A stretch of DNA of 64,000 nucleotides from Curtobacterium flaccumfaciens pv. betae (GTDB lineage Bacteria; Actinomycetota; Actinomycetes; Actinomycetales; Microbacteriaceae). The stretch lies in NCBI RefSeq assembly GCF_026241855.1, contig NZ_JAPJDC010000001.1, forward strand, positions 3,162,001 to 3,226,000, read 5' to 3'. Shown here piece after piece: positions 63,453-64,000 of the stretch; within the stretch, counting starts at the first letter, position 1, and each line of letters starts with the position of its first letter. The position numbers were made by a program, and so were the translations under genes. A model generated the notes under the pieces. That model ran no database searches, was not told where the DNA came from, and saw only the letters and a list, made by a program, of their open reading frames with translations.

Positions 63453-64000
63453 CTACGCGTCGAACGTGTGGAACCAGGCCGATCCGCCGGGGTGCTGCAC
63501 CGTGATCATCTCGTCGAGGTCGCGGTAGGGGCCGTCCTGGTTGTGGCTCGCCGACTTGATGCGGATGGTGCCGTCGGGCTCGGTGAAGACCTCGGACACG
63601 ATGGTGGTGTGGTCGGGTGAGCCGTTGGCGTTCCAGTCGAAGAACACGATGTCGCCGACCTTGACCTTGTCGCGCTCGTCCGAGGAACGCCGGGTGAGCC
63701 CGAACTCGCCCGCGTTGTCCGCGAGCCAGGGGTCCATCGTCGGGCAGTAGGTCCACGTCGCGCTGTGCTCGGCACCGGCGGCCCGGTTGTACCAGTCGGA
63801 CCGCTGCTCCCACCCACGGGCGATGAGGGTCTGGCTGACGTAGTTCGCGCAGTCGCCGCCGATGGGGTTCATCGTGCCGTACTCGGCGAGGTTGTAGTCC
63901 TTCCAGTACCGCATCGCGTAGGCGAGCTGCCGGTCGACGTCGGTCAGTGCGGCGTAGGCGAGGGTGGTCGAGGCGACCGCGCTGCCCGCAGCGGGCGTCG
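63453..64000 (-). CDS. Amidase_6-domain protein (partial, 5' end outside window)
   Basis: The C-terminal ~182 residues of a protein with the putative Amidase domain (Pfam PF12671): MRYWKDYNLAEYG, the Cys-containing GGDCANYVSQTLIARGW, VGDIVFFDWNANGSPDHTTIV and ASHNQDG. The DCANYVSQ Cys, DHTTIV His and an Asn are a likely catalytic set. An Ala/Ser/Thr-rich stretch precedes it, so it may be exported and cell-wall linked. The reading frame runs to the right edge. Confidence 0.85.
   Translation of the reverse strand, partial: TPAAGSAVASTTLAYAALTDVDRQLAYAMRYWKDYNLAEYGTMNPIGGDCANYVSQTLIARGWEQRSDWYNRAAGAEHSATWTYCPTMDPWLADNAGEFGLTRRSSDERDKVKVGDIVFFDWNANGSPDHTTIVSEVFTEPDGTIRIKSASHNQDGPYRDLDEMITVQHPGGSAWFHTFDA

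Overview
The window is about 70% G+C, rich in GTG starts, and carries class Ib ribonucleotide reductase genes, DUF1844, DUF2510, maltokinase and CHAD genes, an argCJBDFGH cluster and a high-GC actinobacterial rRNA operon. Gene content and order point to an actinobacterium of the family Microbacteriaceae, plausibly Curtobacterium; this is inferred from the sequence, without a database comparison. I see no prophage, insertion sequence, CRISPR array or tRNA. It reads as chromosomal backbone with several accessory metabolic genes.

Layout. 1-2676 (minus): the nrdH-nrdI-nrdE operon, cut by the left edge, with a control region at about 2770-2960 that holds two NrdR-box-like palindromes and a cluster of DnaA-box-like motifs. 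3032-21905: mixed single genes, including an MFS transporter, an aldo/keto reductase, a LysM lipoprotein, RNase HI, a Ski2-like helicase, a luciferase-like monooxygenase, a GH3 beta-glucosidase with a divergent TetR regulator, an epimerase-like protein, an ArsR regulator with a methyltransferase and a divergent MFS pump, a PGPGW membrane protein, a degenerate DksA-like protein, a second luciferase-like monooxygenase and an ASCH protein. 22030-22476 is a DUF2510 membrane protein. 22622-33517 (minus) is a housekeeping block read as TPR-like repeat protein, HAD phosphatase, small protein, tlyA, nadK, recN, pyrG, Nudix, DUF1349, xerD. 33749-39098 (minus) is one complete rRNA operon (16S-23S-5S) with promoter, boxA-like leaders, processing stems and terminator. 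39681-53538 (minus) is tyrS, a 3-methyladenine glycosylase, the arginine cluster and pheST. 53634-55876 is a TrmH-family methyltransferase and infC-rpmI-rplT. 56175-64000 holds DUF1844, maltokinase, CYTH/CHAD, MaoC, GH2, a PIG-V-like membrane glycosyltransferase and a partial Amidase_6 protein.

How the genes work together. The nrd genes make deoxynucleotides. The arginine genes cover glutamate N-acetylation through argininosuccinate cleavage, except ArgA-type synthase (ArgJ can supply this) and the regulator argR, which is absent from its usual place between argF and argG. pheST, tyrS, infC, rpmI, rplT, tlyA, the TrmH-like enzyme and the rRNA operon form a translation-centred region.

Two patterns run through the window. 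First, at least 15 genes have an nAnnnT hexamer (mostly TAnnnT) that ends only 6-8 bases before the start codon, which indicates leaderless mRNAs. Second, intergenic palindromes recur: one family built on GGGAGGC[CG]CG and another with a compensated 22-25 bp stem. The most unusual protein is a 675-residue polyampholyte with an Arg/Asp/Gly-rich repeat array, a helical TPR-like domain and an acidic tail.
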